Below, in pieces: positions 1-6,287 of a stretch of 8,525 nucleotides of DNA. The stretch covers positions 1-8,525 of the forward strand of contig JAIDUY010000146.1 in NCBI GenBank assembly GCA_029059965.1, given 5' to 3'. Under the pieces are notes generated by a model that saw nothing but the letters and a program-made list of their open reading frames with translations, was not told where the DNA came from and made no database searches. The position numbers and the translations under genes were made by a program. The stretch's first letter is position 1; every line of letters starts with the position of its first letter. Origin of the DNA: Muribaculaceae bacterium. Its GTDB lineage: Bacteria > Bacteroidota > Bacteroidia > Bacteroidales > Muribaculaceae.

Positions 1-1259
1 TAGTAGTTAGTCAAAATACTTTTCATACATTCGTTCACGGGCTTGGAGTCGTTTCTCGCATTCTCAAGCTCGCGGGCAAGTGCGGAAGCCTCCGCCATCA
101 GCTCGGCCTCGCGCTCGAAAGCCTTCTTTTTCTTGCGCCGATAATACCACCCGGCGAAAAGCGCCGCCACAACTCCCGCAAAAACAAGAACATACACAAC
201 CGTTCGGTTTCTCTTTGCGCGGAGTTCCGCCTGCACTTTCTGCCGTTCGAGCCTGTCGGAGAAAGACTTCCGAACACTCTGGCGGATAGATTCCACAAAC
301 TTTTCGTTCAAATAATTATAGTGTTCGACACACGCCTCGTAGGCCTTGCGATAGTCCTTCTCCCCGTCGAGATAAAGCTCTTCCGGCGCAAGGACCTCTT
401 CACTATTAGCCACAAAAACACGGTAAAGCGAATCTGCAAGCGGTCTGTTTCCCGCCTCGCACAACGATTTGAGCAACAGCGTGCGCTGCTGGCGGTCCAT
501 CGGGCCGGAGCCTCCGTTGAAATTTTCAAGCAGACACCGCGCGGCACCGGCGCTGTCGCCCTTGCGCGAACGGGCTGTCGCCTTCAGCGAAAGAGCCTCG
601 TTTCGCATGGAAGCATCGCGCCCCGGCGGATAGGCCGCAAGGAGCGAGTCGGCGATAGACTCGCTCGCATCAAACATGCCGTTGTTGTTGTACGCCGCAG
701 CCAACTCCAGCCTGGAGTAGTCGATATACGAACTGTCGCCGAAAACCAGATACTCGGCGGCGGCCCTGCGCGCATAATCCAACTGCTCGCCGAAACAGAA
801 AGCCGACCCGAAAGCTGCCGACAGGTTGGTGTAGATGAGTCCGAGTTGTTTATGGTCGCCGAGTTTCAGCGCATAAGTTTCCGCCTCAAGCAAATCGGAC
901 ACTCCCTCCGCGGATCGGCCAACGGCATCGCGAGTAAAACCGCGCAGATAGCACACCGTCATCTTGCGGCGGTCCGATACCGGGCGCGACAGATAGTAGC
1001 GCGCGGCAATGTCGATAACCGAATCGCTTACTTCGTCAACATAAAGCTCGTAACGCGCCTGCGCCGTTATGAGCGCACACAGCGCCTCGGCCTCAGAGCC
1101 GGGCGCGGGACTCCCGAACAATGCCACACTGTCGAGCGCGGCCTGCGGTTTTTCCGCAACTGTTTCGGCTATCGCTTCAAGGCGCCCGATTGCATTCTCG
1201 CGGTGCGAGCACAACGCAAACACCAGCGTCAGAATTATGATAATGAACAAGTTTCGCAT
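1..1259 (-). CDS. TPR-type membrane protein, probable signalling/transcription regulator, C-terminus beyond the window
   Basis: I read this frame by hand from the ATG at 1257-1259; it stays open for 419 codons to the left edge, so the gene is partial. The N-terminus is a hydrophobic export or anchor segment (residues 4-17) ending near Cys17, but Leu at -1 makes a poor lipobox. Residues 20-340 are alpha-helical and repeat-like, with the Bacteroidales pattern of an early 'KPQAALDSV' helix and helix pairs that fit degenerate TPRs. Residues 325-352 are charged and probably coiled coil. A single transmembrane segment lies at about 353-373, followed by a basic RRKKKK stop-transfer and another charged helix. 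In known relatives of this layout the cytoplasmic end often carries a LuxR-type or similar DNA-binding domain; that part is not in the window, so regulation is inferred. It starts 57 bases after the preceding exported-protein gene and may be cotranscribed with it. Confidence 0.8.
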   Translation of the reverse strand, partial: MRNLFIIIILTLVFALCSHRENAIGRLEAIAETVAEKPQAALDSVALFGSPAPGSEAEALCALITAQARYELYVDEVSDSVIDIAARYYLSRPVSDRRKMTVCYLRGFTRDAVGRSAEGVSDLLEAETYALKLGDHKQLGLIYTNLSAAFGSAFCFGEQLDYARRAAAEYLVFGDSSYIDYSRLELAAAYNNNGMFDASESIADSLLAAYPPGRDASMRNEALSLKATARSRKGDSAGAARCLLENFNGGSGPMDRQQRTLLLKSLCEAGNRPLADSLYRVFVANSEEVLAPEELYLDGEKDYRKAYEACVEHYNYLNEKFVESIRQSVRKSFSDRLERQKVQAELRAKRNRTVVYVLVFAGVVAALFAGWYYRRKKKKAFEREAELMAEASALARELENARNDSKPVNECMKSILTNY

Positions 1260-1316
1260 ACGACAGAAATATTCTTAGCCCTTCAAACCAAATCAAAGGG
1301 AGCCTTCAACGGGTAA

Positions 1317-1937
1317 TCACCTACACCATTTGAGACCCTGTAGCGATGCGTCGTTTTTCAACTCCATGTTCGCGCCGCCGAATATCCTGTCTAAATTGCC
1401 TCCTACGACGACTTGCCATTCGGTGCGGCCTTTCACAAGATCCATCATGGAATCGGAGATTTCCTCCGGCACCTTAATTTCCCATGTGTAGTAACCACCT
1501 TTATCAGAATCATTTTTCTGTCGCAAATCGGCTTTGACTATTGCTCCGACAAAAGGCTCATCGATATCGTGAAAAACTATCTTGGTCAAAACGGGAAACG
1601 AATCCTCTTGCAAACAAAGATTGCCGATAGAGAACGGCCGCCATTTAATTTTACCGTCACTGCGTGTGTAGGCATTCGGAACAATGTAAATATACTTGAC
1701 ATAATTCCGTTGTGGGGTTCTTTCCTTTGCGTTTTCAATACTGAGATCCACCCAATACATTGTATACTCCACACCGTTCGACACGAACGATTTCTGATTC
1801 TGCACCTGATAGGTATAAAGTGGAACGCGGGCAAAAACATCGGGCGTCGCAACCATGGCAGCCATCATCAGCATGGCCGCAACGATAGTTTTAGGAAATA
1901 AAAATGCGACTGTTTTCAATCTGTCAATTATTTTCAT
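1317..1937 (-). CDS. Exported protein of unknown family
   Basis: From the ATG at 1937 the product is 206 residues. It begins with a typical Sec signal peptide: Lys/Arg at residues 2-8, a hydrophobic Ala/Met-rich core at about 10-31, and a likely signal peptidase I site after Val-Phe-Ala36. There is no lipobox cysteine, so a soluble periplasmic or secreted protein is expected. The mature part (about 170 residues) has alternating beta-type segments rich in Tyr, Trp and Val, and ends in Lys-Trp-Cys-Arg. I do not recognise the family and assign no function. An in-frame ATG at 1961 would add eight residues, but a TAnnTTTG promoter box sits two bases upstream of it, so a transcript from that box would start inside or after that codon. 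I therefore prefer 1937. The gene stands alone downstream of the terminator that closes the inositol synthase gene. Confidence 0.8.
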   Translation of the reverse strand: MKIIDRLKTVAFLFPKTIVAAMLMMAAMVATPDVFARVPLYTYQVQNQKSFVSNGVEYTMYWVDLSIENAKERTPQRNYVKYIYIVPNAYTRSDGKIKWRPFSIGNLCLQEDSFPVLTKIVFHDIDEPFVGAIVKADLRQKNDSDKGGYYTWEIKVPEEISDSMMDLVKGRTEWQVVVGGNLDRIFGGANMELKNDASLQGLKWCR

Positions 1938-1962
1938 AATCAGTAGTGTTATATTAGACATG

Positions 1963-1970
1963 CAAATATA
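1963..1970 (-). promoter_or_regulatory. Candidate -7 promoter box for the exported-protein gene
   Basis: Read on the minus strand the bases are TATATTTG, an exact match to the Bacteroidales -7 consensus TAnnTTTG. The expected start of transcription is within about ten bases downstream, leaving a short leader before the ATG at 1937. I find no good TTTG-like -33 box at 18-21 bases upstream, so the call rests on one box. Its position after the terminator at 1994-2031 is what a new transcription unit needs. Confidence 0.45.
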
Positions 1971-1993
1971 TAGAAAAAATTTTTAACAGAGCT

Positions 1994-2031
1994 ATTAAAA
2001 AAGCGGGAACACCCGAACAGGGTATTCCCGC
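1994..2031 (-). terminator. Rho-independent terminator after inositol-phosphate synthase
   Basis: On the minus strand GCGGGAA (2025-2031) pairs with TTCCCGC (2003-2009). One mismatch follows, then ACCC pairs with GGGT around a five-base loop (2015-2019). The hairpin is followed by six T residues and a further T-rich stretch (1994-2002). It begins 32 bases after the synthase stop codon and separates the inositol-lipid genes from the unrelated genes to the left. Confidence 0.9.
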
Positions 2032-2063
2032 CAATATGGTTATGAGTTTCCGAGGAGGTGCTA

Positions 2064-3401
2064 TCAGTCGATGAGTTCGTCGGCTTTGTAGCCACCCATT
2101 TCGCGGATTGCGTTTTTGAGCATAACGTACTGCTGGAAGAGGTGGTTGACAGGCACTTCGTCTTTGGTATAGTCGTGCATCGGGCTCTTGAGGAAGAACG
2201 AGAGGAAACGCTGGGTACCGTAGCGGCCGGCACGCGCTGCGAGGTCGCTCAGGAGCACGAGGTCAAGGCAGAGGGGAGCTGCGAGGATAGAGTCACGGCA
2301 GAGGAAGTTGATCTTGATCTGCATGGGGTAGCCCATCCAGCCGAAGATGTCGATGTTGTCCCAGCCTTCCTTGTTGTCGTTGCGCGGGGGATAGTAGTTG
2401 ATGCGTACCTTGTGGTAGTAGCCGGCGTGGTCGTTGCCTTCGCCGCCGCAGTTCTGGCCGTAGAGGTCGGGCTGCTCTTCGGGAACGAGGATGCTCTCGA
2501 GGGTGGACAGCTTGGACACTTCCTTGGTGCGGAAGTTGGCGGGTTCGTCGAGCACGAGGCCGTCGCGGTTACCGAGGATGTTGGTGCTGAACCAGCCGGA
2601 GAGGCCGAGGCAGCGGGTGCCGATGATGGGTGCGAAGCCGGATTTCACCAGGGTCTGGCCGGTCTTGAAGTCCTTGCCTGCGATAGGCATGCAGGTCTTC
2701 TCGGCGAGCTCCCACATTGCGGGGATGTCGACGGTGGTGTTGGGGGCGCCCATGATGAAGGGAGCGCCTTCGGTGAGGGCTGCGTAGGCGTAGCACATGG
2801 AGGGAGCGATGTGTTCCTTGTCGTCTTCCTTCATTGCCTTCTCGAGCTGAGCGAGGGTGTAGTGTACGTTCTCGTCAATGGGAACATATACTTCGGTGGA
2901 AGCTGCCCAGAGGACAACGACGCGGTCGAGACCCTTTTCGGCCTTGAAGTTGCGGATGTCTTCGCGGAGCTGCTCAACGAGTTCCCAGCGGGTGCCCTGC
3001 TTTACGTTGTCACCTTCGAGGCGCTTTGCGTAGTTGTGGTCGAAAGCGGCGGTGAGGGGCTTGATTGCTTCGAGTTCGTCCTTGACGGGGTTGATGTCTT
3101 TTTCCTTGAGAACCTCGGCGTTGATGGCGGATTCGTAAGCATTTGCGGGATATACGTCCCATGCTGCGAATTCGATGTCTTTGAGGTCTGCCAGGGGCAC
3201 GATGTCTTTATAGTGGAGATATTTCTTCTGGTCGCCTTCGCCTACGCGCATTTTGTCGTACTGGGTCATGGAGCCGACAGGCTTTGCGAGGCCTTTGCGG
3301 GCCATGAGGACACCGGTCATGAAGGTGGTGGTAACGGCACCGAGGCCGACAACCATAACACCGAGCTTGCCGTTTGCGGGCTTAGCTATACTTTTGCTCA
3401 T
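2064..3401 (-). CDS. ino1: myo-Inositol-1-phosphate synthase (inositol-3-phosphate synthase)
   Basis: The product (445 residues) matches the myo-inositol-1-phosphate synthase family, which uses bound NAD to convert glucose 6-phosphate to 1D-myo-inositol 3-phosphate (also called L-myo-inositol 1-phosphate) in the cytoplasm. A Rossmann dinucleotide motif, GLGAVTTT, lies at 19-26. The conserved catalytic-region motif GKDFKTGQT is at 242-250, with Lys243 and Lys246 as probable catalytic lysines. SGWFSTNILGNRDG follows at 268-281, and the family motif RDSILAAPLCLD at 369-380. The length fits a full bacterial/archaeal-type enzyme, shorter than the roughly 530-residue yeast protein. The gene lies downstream of the lipid operon but is separated by 363 bases and has its own promoter candidates, so it may be expressed independently. 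It supplies the inositol phosphate used by the CDP-alcohol phosphatidyltransferase. The orthologue in B. thetaiotaomicron is, from memory, BT_1526. No strong ribosome binding site precedes the ATG. Confidence 0.95.
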   Translation of the reverse strand: MSKSIAKPANGKLGVMVVGLGAVTTTFMTGVLMARKGLAKPVGSMTQYDKMRVGEGDQKKYLHYKDIVPLADLKDIEFAAWDVYPANAYESAINAEVLKEKDINPVKDELEAIKPLTAAFDHNYAKRLEGDNVKQGTRWELVEQLREDIRNFKAEKGLDRVVVLWAASTEVYVPIDENVHYTLAQLEKAMKEDDKEHIAPSMCYAYAALTEGAPFIMGAPNTTVDIPAMWELAEKTCMPIAGKDFKTGQTLVKSGFAPIIGTRCLGLSGWFSTNILGNRDGLVLDEPANFRTKEVSKLSTLESILVPEEQPDLYGQNCGGEGNDHAGYYHKVRINYYPPRNDNKEGWDNIDIFGWMGYPMQIKINFLCRDSILAAPLCLDLVLLSDLAARAGRYGTQRFLSFFLKSPMHDYTKDEVPVNHLFQQYVMLKNAIREMGGYKADELID

Positions 3402-3443
3402 TGCTGTAATGATTTAAAGTTGTTTATTGTTTGTTTCTATTTG

Positions 3444-3457
3444 ATTCGTAAACGAAT
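3444..3457. promoter_or_regulatory. 14-bp palindrome in the inositol synthase leader, possible operator
   Basis: ATTCGT and ACGAAT form a perfect inverted repeat around a two-base AA spacer. It lies 43-56 bases upstream of the synthase ATG and downstream of the promoter candidates, so it would be in the transcribed leader. The short spacer suits a dimeric DNA-binding protein better than an RNA hairpin. No regulator is known for it; the call is inference from symmetry and position. Confidence 0.35.
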
Positions 3458-3507
3458 GTGAAACAGGAATGCGCAGGCGATGCCCGGGTATGGCCCGTTT
3501 CAGACCG

Positions 3508-3537
3508 TAAAAGTACTCATACTTTTGTAATTGCAAA
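3508..3537 (-). promoter_or_regulatory. Second, downstream promoter candidate for inositol synthase
   Basis: On the minus strand a TTTG -33 box (3534-3537) is followed after 18 bases by TACTTTTA (3508-3515), which matches seven of eight positions of TAnnTTTG, taking the two n positions as free. The -33 box is part of the -7 box of the other candidate at 3534-3563, so the two would be used alternatively. Weaker than the upstream candidate. Confidence 0.3.
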
Positions 3538-3563
3538 AATATTTACAGTATAAAGTAAGCAAA
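3534..3563 (-). promoter_or_regulatory. ino1: Promoter candidate for inositol synthase
   Basis: On the minus strand TTTG (3560-3563) is followed after 18 bases by TATTTTTG (3534-3541), an exact TAnnTTTG. This is close to the Bacteroidales consensus, whose usual spacing is about 19-21. It predicts a leader of about 125 bases before the ATG at 3401. It supports independent transcription of the synthase gene despite its place behind the lipid operon. Confidence 0.5.
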
Positions 3564-3726
3564 TATTTGTTAACCGAGCCTAAATTACGGCTTAAAATGT
3601 AAATTATCTTTAATAGAGTCGATGTTTGGTTGAAATGCAGTTAAAATAGGTTAACGAACATACCGGGCGGATGCTCGGCATATGCTTGCGGCTTTGTGCA
3701 TCCGGAGAACCGCGTCTATTAATATA

Positions 3727-3753
3727 GTACGCGCGCATGACGTGCGCGCGTAC
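3727..3753. terminator. Perfect 11-bp GC-rich hairpin after the acyltransferase gene, terminator-like without a T tract
   Basis: GTACGCGCGCA (3727-3737) and TGCGCGCGTAC (3743-3753) are exact reverse complements around a five-base loop. The hairpin begins 11 bases after the acyltransferase TAA. On the minus strand it is followed by TATATTAATAG instead of a run of T, so intrinsic termination would be imperfect. It may be a weak terminator, an RNA-stabilising 3' end, or a processing site controlling read-through into the inositol synthase gene. Confidence 0.5.
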
Positions 3754-3764
3754 CTGTGTGTGCC

Positions 3765-4616
3765 TTATTTATATATGTCGCGAAGTTCGTATGTTTTGCG
3801 GCGCAGATACTGTCCGAGAGCTTCGGCATCCGGGGCGCCGTTGGCGGCCTGTTCTTCGGGCGAGATGGGCTGTCCGACGCTGATGTGCATCTCGGAGCCT
3901 ATTTTGCGGAACACTTCGGCGGGGAGGCGCAGCGAGCGGGCGGGCCAGCAGATGTGGCCGAGCAGGTCGCACCACCAGCTGTTCTTGTTGTGGAAGTAGA
4001 TAGGTATCACTGGTACTTTGGCACGCGCGATAATCTGAAGGACAGAGGGTTGCCACGCGCGGTCCTGAAGTCCGTCGCTGAGTGTGGTCTTGCTCATGGC
4101 ACCGGCGGGGAAGAAGCCGACGGGGTGGCCTTCGCGTAGCTGCTTCATTGCGGTGCGTATACCGGCTACGGACACGGCGCGCTTGTCGGGGTCTTTGCTG
4201 GCCCAGGCGTCGACGGCGATGAAGTTGGGGCGCATGGCCGAGATTTTGTTCAGAATCATGTTTACCATCACCTTGTACTCGGGGCGGTGGCGTGTGATGA
4301 GGTAGATGAGGGCGATACCGTCGAGGGCGCCCAGGGGGTGGTTGCTGACGGTGATGAAGGCGCCTTCGGGCAGATGGTCCAGAACGTCCTGACCGTCGAT
4401 GCGGAGCTTGATTTTGAACTCGTCGAGCAGCAGACGCTTGACGAATTCGGGGCCGGGAGTGTCGCAGCACTTGGCGTGGACGGCGTTGACTTTGTCGACT
4501 TCGAGCCAGTGCAGCAGTGCGTTGACCAGCTTGGGGTGTCCGTCGAGGCGGGGCACCATGGTGCGCAGGTCGTCGTAGTTCAGTACATCGGGGCGTATTT
4601 CGTAGTTCAGTTCCAT
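3765..4616 (-). CDS. Lysophospholipid acyltransferase-family (PlsC/OlsB-like 'hemolysin' type) acyltransferase
   Basis: The product is 283 residues. The acyltransferase signature is clear: NHPLGALDG at 92-100 (catalytic His93 with Asp99), FFPAGAMS at 168-175 in place of the FPEG block of ordinary PlsC proteins, and PVIPIYFHNKN at 202-212. The FPAG variant is typical of the branch that includes the N-acyltransferases OlsB (ornithine lipids) and GlsB (glycine lipids of Bacteroides), often annotated as hemolysin-like. No membrane-spanning segment is obvious, so peripheral membrane binding is likely. It is the last gene of the run, nine bases after the Aur1-like synthase, with an AGGA ribosome binding site eight bases before the ATG. 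In context it may acylate an inositol lipid, lysolipid or sphingoid-type amine. The exact acceptor cannot be read from the sequence, and no GlsA-type O-acyltransferase partner is present in the window. Confidence 0.85.
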   Translation of the reverse strand: MELNYEIRPDVLNYDDLRTMVPRLDGHPKLVNALLHWLEVDKVNAVHAKCCDTPGPEFVKRLLLDEFKIKLRIDGQDVLDHLPEGAFITVSNHPLGALDGIALIYLITRHRPEYKVMVNMILNKISAMRPNFIAVDAWASKDPDKRAVSVAGIRTAMKQLREGHPVGFFPAGAMSKTTLSDGLQDRAWQPSVLQIIARAKVPVIPIYFHNKNSWWCDLLGHICWPARSLRLPAEVFRKIGSEMHISVGQPISPEEQAANGAPDAEALGQYLRRKTYELRDIYK

Positions 4617-4625
4617 TTGGTTGTC

Positions 4626-5561
4626 CTATCGGGAGATGTATGCGGCGTATCGGCCCATGAAGCGTGCGAATGCGGGAATCTTCATCAGGGTATATTCGAA
4701 GACGATGAATCCGGCGAATGCGCAGGCTATGCCGAGGCAGACATCAATAATGTAATGGTGTGAGGTGTAGACGGCCGTAAACCATATGCCTGCGGTGATG
4801 ACCGCAAGCAGCACTTTCCAGACTGCGCTGCAGCGGTAGCGCACGGCGTAGATGAGCGCCACAAGTGTGTAGGCCGAGTGCAGCGAGGGCACGGCGGCAA
4901 ATACGTTGGCGTTGCGCGCGTAGAGGGCGTCGAAGATTCCGAGTCCGGTCATGGCGTCGAAGGCTCCGAGTCCGGCGACTTCGCCGTGCGTTCCGGGTAT
5001 GGCCTCGAAGCCGTGCGAGGCTACGTACCATGGCGGCGCGGCGGGGTGGATGTAGTATCCGGCGAAGCCTATAAGGTTGACCAGCAGGAAGACGATGGAG
5101 AAGTGCAGGTACGCCTCGCTGCGCCCGCGGAAGTAGAGCCACAGGCCGAAGAAGATGGGCACGGGCACCCAGCAGAGGTAGAACACTCCGGCCATGAAGT
5201 CCATTACGGTGCAGCGGTGGATTGCGAAGAATTCGTTGGGTGTCAGCACGGTGCCGTCGGCTCCGGCAATGCCGAACCATGCTTTCTCAGTTCCGTATAT
5301 TCCGGCGACGTCGACGGGATTGACCGTGTAGTTGGGCACGATGTTCATCCAGTCGTAGCTGATGCCGAAGACGATGAACGGCAGCAGGGCCACGACGAGG
5401 CGACGCGAGGCGGGAGCGGCGAAGAACAGGCCGAAGATAAGCAGCGCCAGCGCCGGATGCTCGGGGCGGAAGCCCACGCAGAGTGCCGTCACCGCGAGCC
5501 AGAAGATGAGGACGGCGACGCAGATTATGCTCTCGCGGCGGTTTGGAAGACCGAGAGCCAT
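4626..5561 (-). CDS. PAP2-superfamily inositol phosphorylceramide synthase, Aur1-like
   Basis: The product is a 311-residue integral membrane protein with about six or more hydrophobic segments. It has the layout of Aur1-type synthases, which transfer phosphoinositol from phosphatidylinositol to ceramide. HPAAPPWY at 172-179 resembles the PPWY block conserved in fungal Aur1. VPSLHSAY at 224-231 supplies the first catalytic histidine (His228), and SHHYIIDV at 267-274 the second (His269) with Asp273. The His-to-His distance of 41 and the His-x3-Asp spacing are close to those of yeast Aur1. This motif set differs from ordinary PAP2 phosphatases, which use SGH. The gene starts three bases after the phosphatidylinositol-phosphate synthase stop. 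From memory the Bacteroides orthologue is BT_1522, linked to inositol phosphoceramide formation. A simple PAP2 phosphatase is the less likely alternative. Confidence 0.88.
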   Translation of the reverse strand: MALGLPNRRESIICVAVLIFWLAVTALCVGFRPEHPALALLIFGLFFAAPASRRLVVALLPFIVFGISYDWMNIVPNYTVNPVDVAGIYGTEKAWFGIAGADGTVLTPNEFFAIHRCTVMDFMAGVFYLCWVPVPIFFGLWLYFRGRSEAYLHFSIVFLLVNLIGFAGYYIHPAAPPWYVASHGFEAIPGTHGEVAGLGAFDAMTGLGIFDALYARNANVFAAVPSLHSAYTLVALIYAVRYRCSAVWKVLLAVITAGIWFTAVYTSHHYIIDVCLGIACAFAGFIVFEYTLMKIPAFARFMGRYAAYISR

Positions 5562-5564
5562 CGT

Positions 5565-6272
5565 TCAGTTCTTTTTGCTGAGTTCGCGGCGGCAGTGGGC
5601 TATGCGTGCGAAGGCCGTCATGTTGGCGAAGACGGCGATGATGCACATGGCCACGAAGAGAATCCAGTTCGGGTCGAATTCGGAGGTCTCGTCGAGGCAC
5701 ATGCCCGTGATGCCGGTGGCGAGGGCTGCCACGCTGGTGACCACCACGCGCTCGGGTCGCTGCATGAATCCGATTTTGCACTCGATGTCGAGGCCTTCGG
5801 CACGTGCGCGCACGTAGCTTACCATGATGCTGCCCACCAGGGCGAGGAAGGTGACGAGGGCGCCGAGGAAACTGCCGCAGCCGATGAAGTAGTAGGCTAT
5901 GCCTCCGAGGGTGAAGAGTTCGCAGTAGCGGTCGAGCACGGAGTCGTACATGGCTCCGAACGTGGAACTCATGCCGCCGAGGCGTGCCACCTGACCGTCG
6001 AGCATGTCGAAGAGGGAGAATCCGATGATGAGAGCGCCCGCCCAGGTCAGGAGGGTGTAGTCGACGCCCTGTCCGCTGATTGCGCCGTAGCCTGCGGCGA
6101 TGGTCACGGCCGCGCCGGCGACATTGCCGAGGAAGCCGATTGTGGTGACTATGTTCGGCGTGATGTGCAGACGGATTAACAGCCGGACGAAGGGGTTGAT
6201 GATTCGGTAGATGCCCTGTTGCAGCGAATTGCGCTGGTTGCGGGCTGACTGCTTGATGTCCATTGCTATCAT
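5565..6272 (-). CDS. CDP-alcohol phosphatidyltransferase, probable phosphatidylinositol phosphate synthase
   Basis: The product is 235 residues with five to six membrane segments. The CDP-alcohol phosphatidyltransferase signature is complete: Asp89, Asp92-Gly93, Ala96-Arg97, Gly106, Asp110 and Asp114. These residues bind the two metal ions and the CDP group. A TPN motif at 38-40 precedes the first membrane helix, as in other family members. In this cluster the enzyme most likely joins CDP-diacylglycerol to inositol phosphate from the neighbouring synthase, giving phosphatidylinositol phosphate, as do the mycobacterial and archaeal enzymes. The Bacteroides counterpart is, from memory, BT_1523. 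Substrate choice is inferred from neighbours, since the same fold makes phosphatidylglycerol phosphate or phosphatidylserine. An internal ATG at 6263 would shorten the protein by three residues. It lies 15 bases after the GtrA-family gene and three before the Aur1-like gene. Confidence 0.9.
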   Translation of the reverse strand: MIAMDIKQSARNQRNSLQQGIYRIINPFVRLLIRLHITPNIVTTIGFLGNVAGAAVTIAAGYGAISGQGVDYTLLTWAGALIIGFSLFDMLDGQVARLGGMSSTFGAMYDSVLDRYCELFTLGGIAYYFIGCGSFLGALVTFLALVGSIMVSYVRARAEGLDIECKIGFMQRPERVVVTSVAALATGITGMCLDETSEFDPNWILFVAMCIIAVFANMTAFARIAHCRRELSKKN

Positions 6273-6287
6273 TAGATGATGGAAATA

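Larger units (their letters stand above)
3402..3764. other. 363-base AT-rich gap between acyltransferase and inositol synthase
   Basis: I see no coding frame here that I would support. From right to left it holds a perfect 11-bp hairpin just after the acyltransferase stop, an AT-rich stretch with two GTTAAC sites (3569-3574, 3650-3655) and a loose 7-bp inverted repeat (CGGATGC at 3668-3674 with GCATCCG at 3698-3704), then two overlapping promoter candidates and a 14-bp palindrome. The right part (3661-3760) is GC-rich and the middle (3508-3660) is strongly AT-rich, as expected for a 3' end followed by a promoter region. Confidence 0.6.

Noticed and set aside
321..1316. Plus-strand open frame of 331 codons opposite the TPR gene
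   Set aside because: The minus strand holds an uninterrupted 419-codon frame with a signal segment, membrane helix and helical repeats; the plus-strand product is Arg-rich and featureless.
1260..1316. Possible promoter (TTTG, 17-base spacer, TATTTCTG) before the TPR gene
   Set aside because: Spacing is short, the -7 box is imperfect, and transcription would start almost on the ATG; cotranscription with the preceding gene is as likely.
1938..1961. Upstream ATG for the exported-protein gene
   Set aside because: It lies two bases from an exact TAnnTTTG promoter box and puts eight extra residues before a normal signal peptide.
2058..3461. Long plus-strand open frame of 467 codons opposite inositol synthase
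   Set aside because: It mirrors a gene with unmistakable family motifs. Its translation is low-complexity, rich in Val, Glu, Gly and Ala, as expected from the complement of GC-rich codons.
3668..3704. CGGATGC/GCATCCG inverted repeat
   Set aside because: Only 7 bp with a 23-base loop and no T tract; too weak to call a regulatory structure.
3682..4139. Small plus-strand frames overlapping the acyltransferase 3' end
   Set aside because: They cover the 11-bp hairpin and the C-terminus of a well-supported gene and show no protein-like features.
4878..6179. Plus-strand open frame of 433 codons opposite the Aur1-like and CDP-alcohol transferase genes
   Set aside because: It spans two real genes and their junction on the other strand and has a skewed Glu/Gly/His/Ala-rich composition with no domain pattern.
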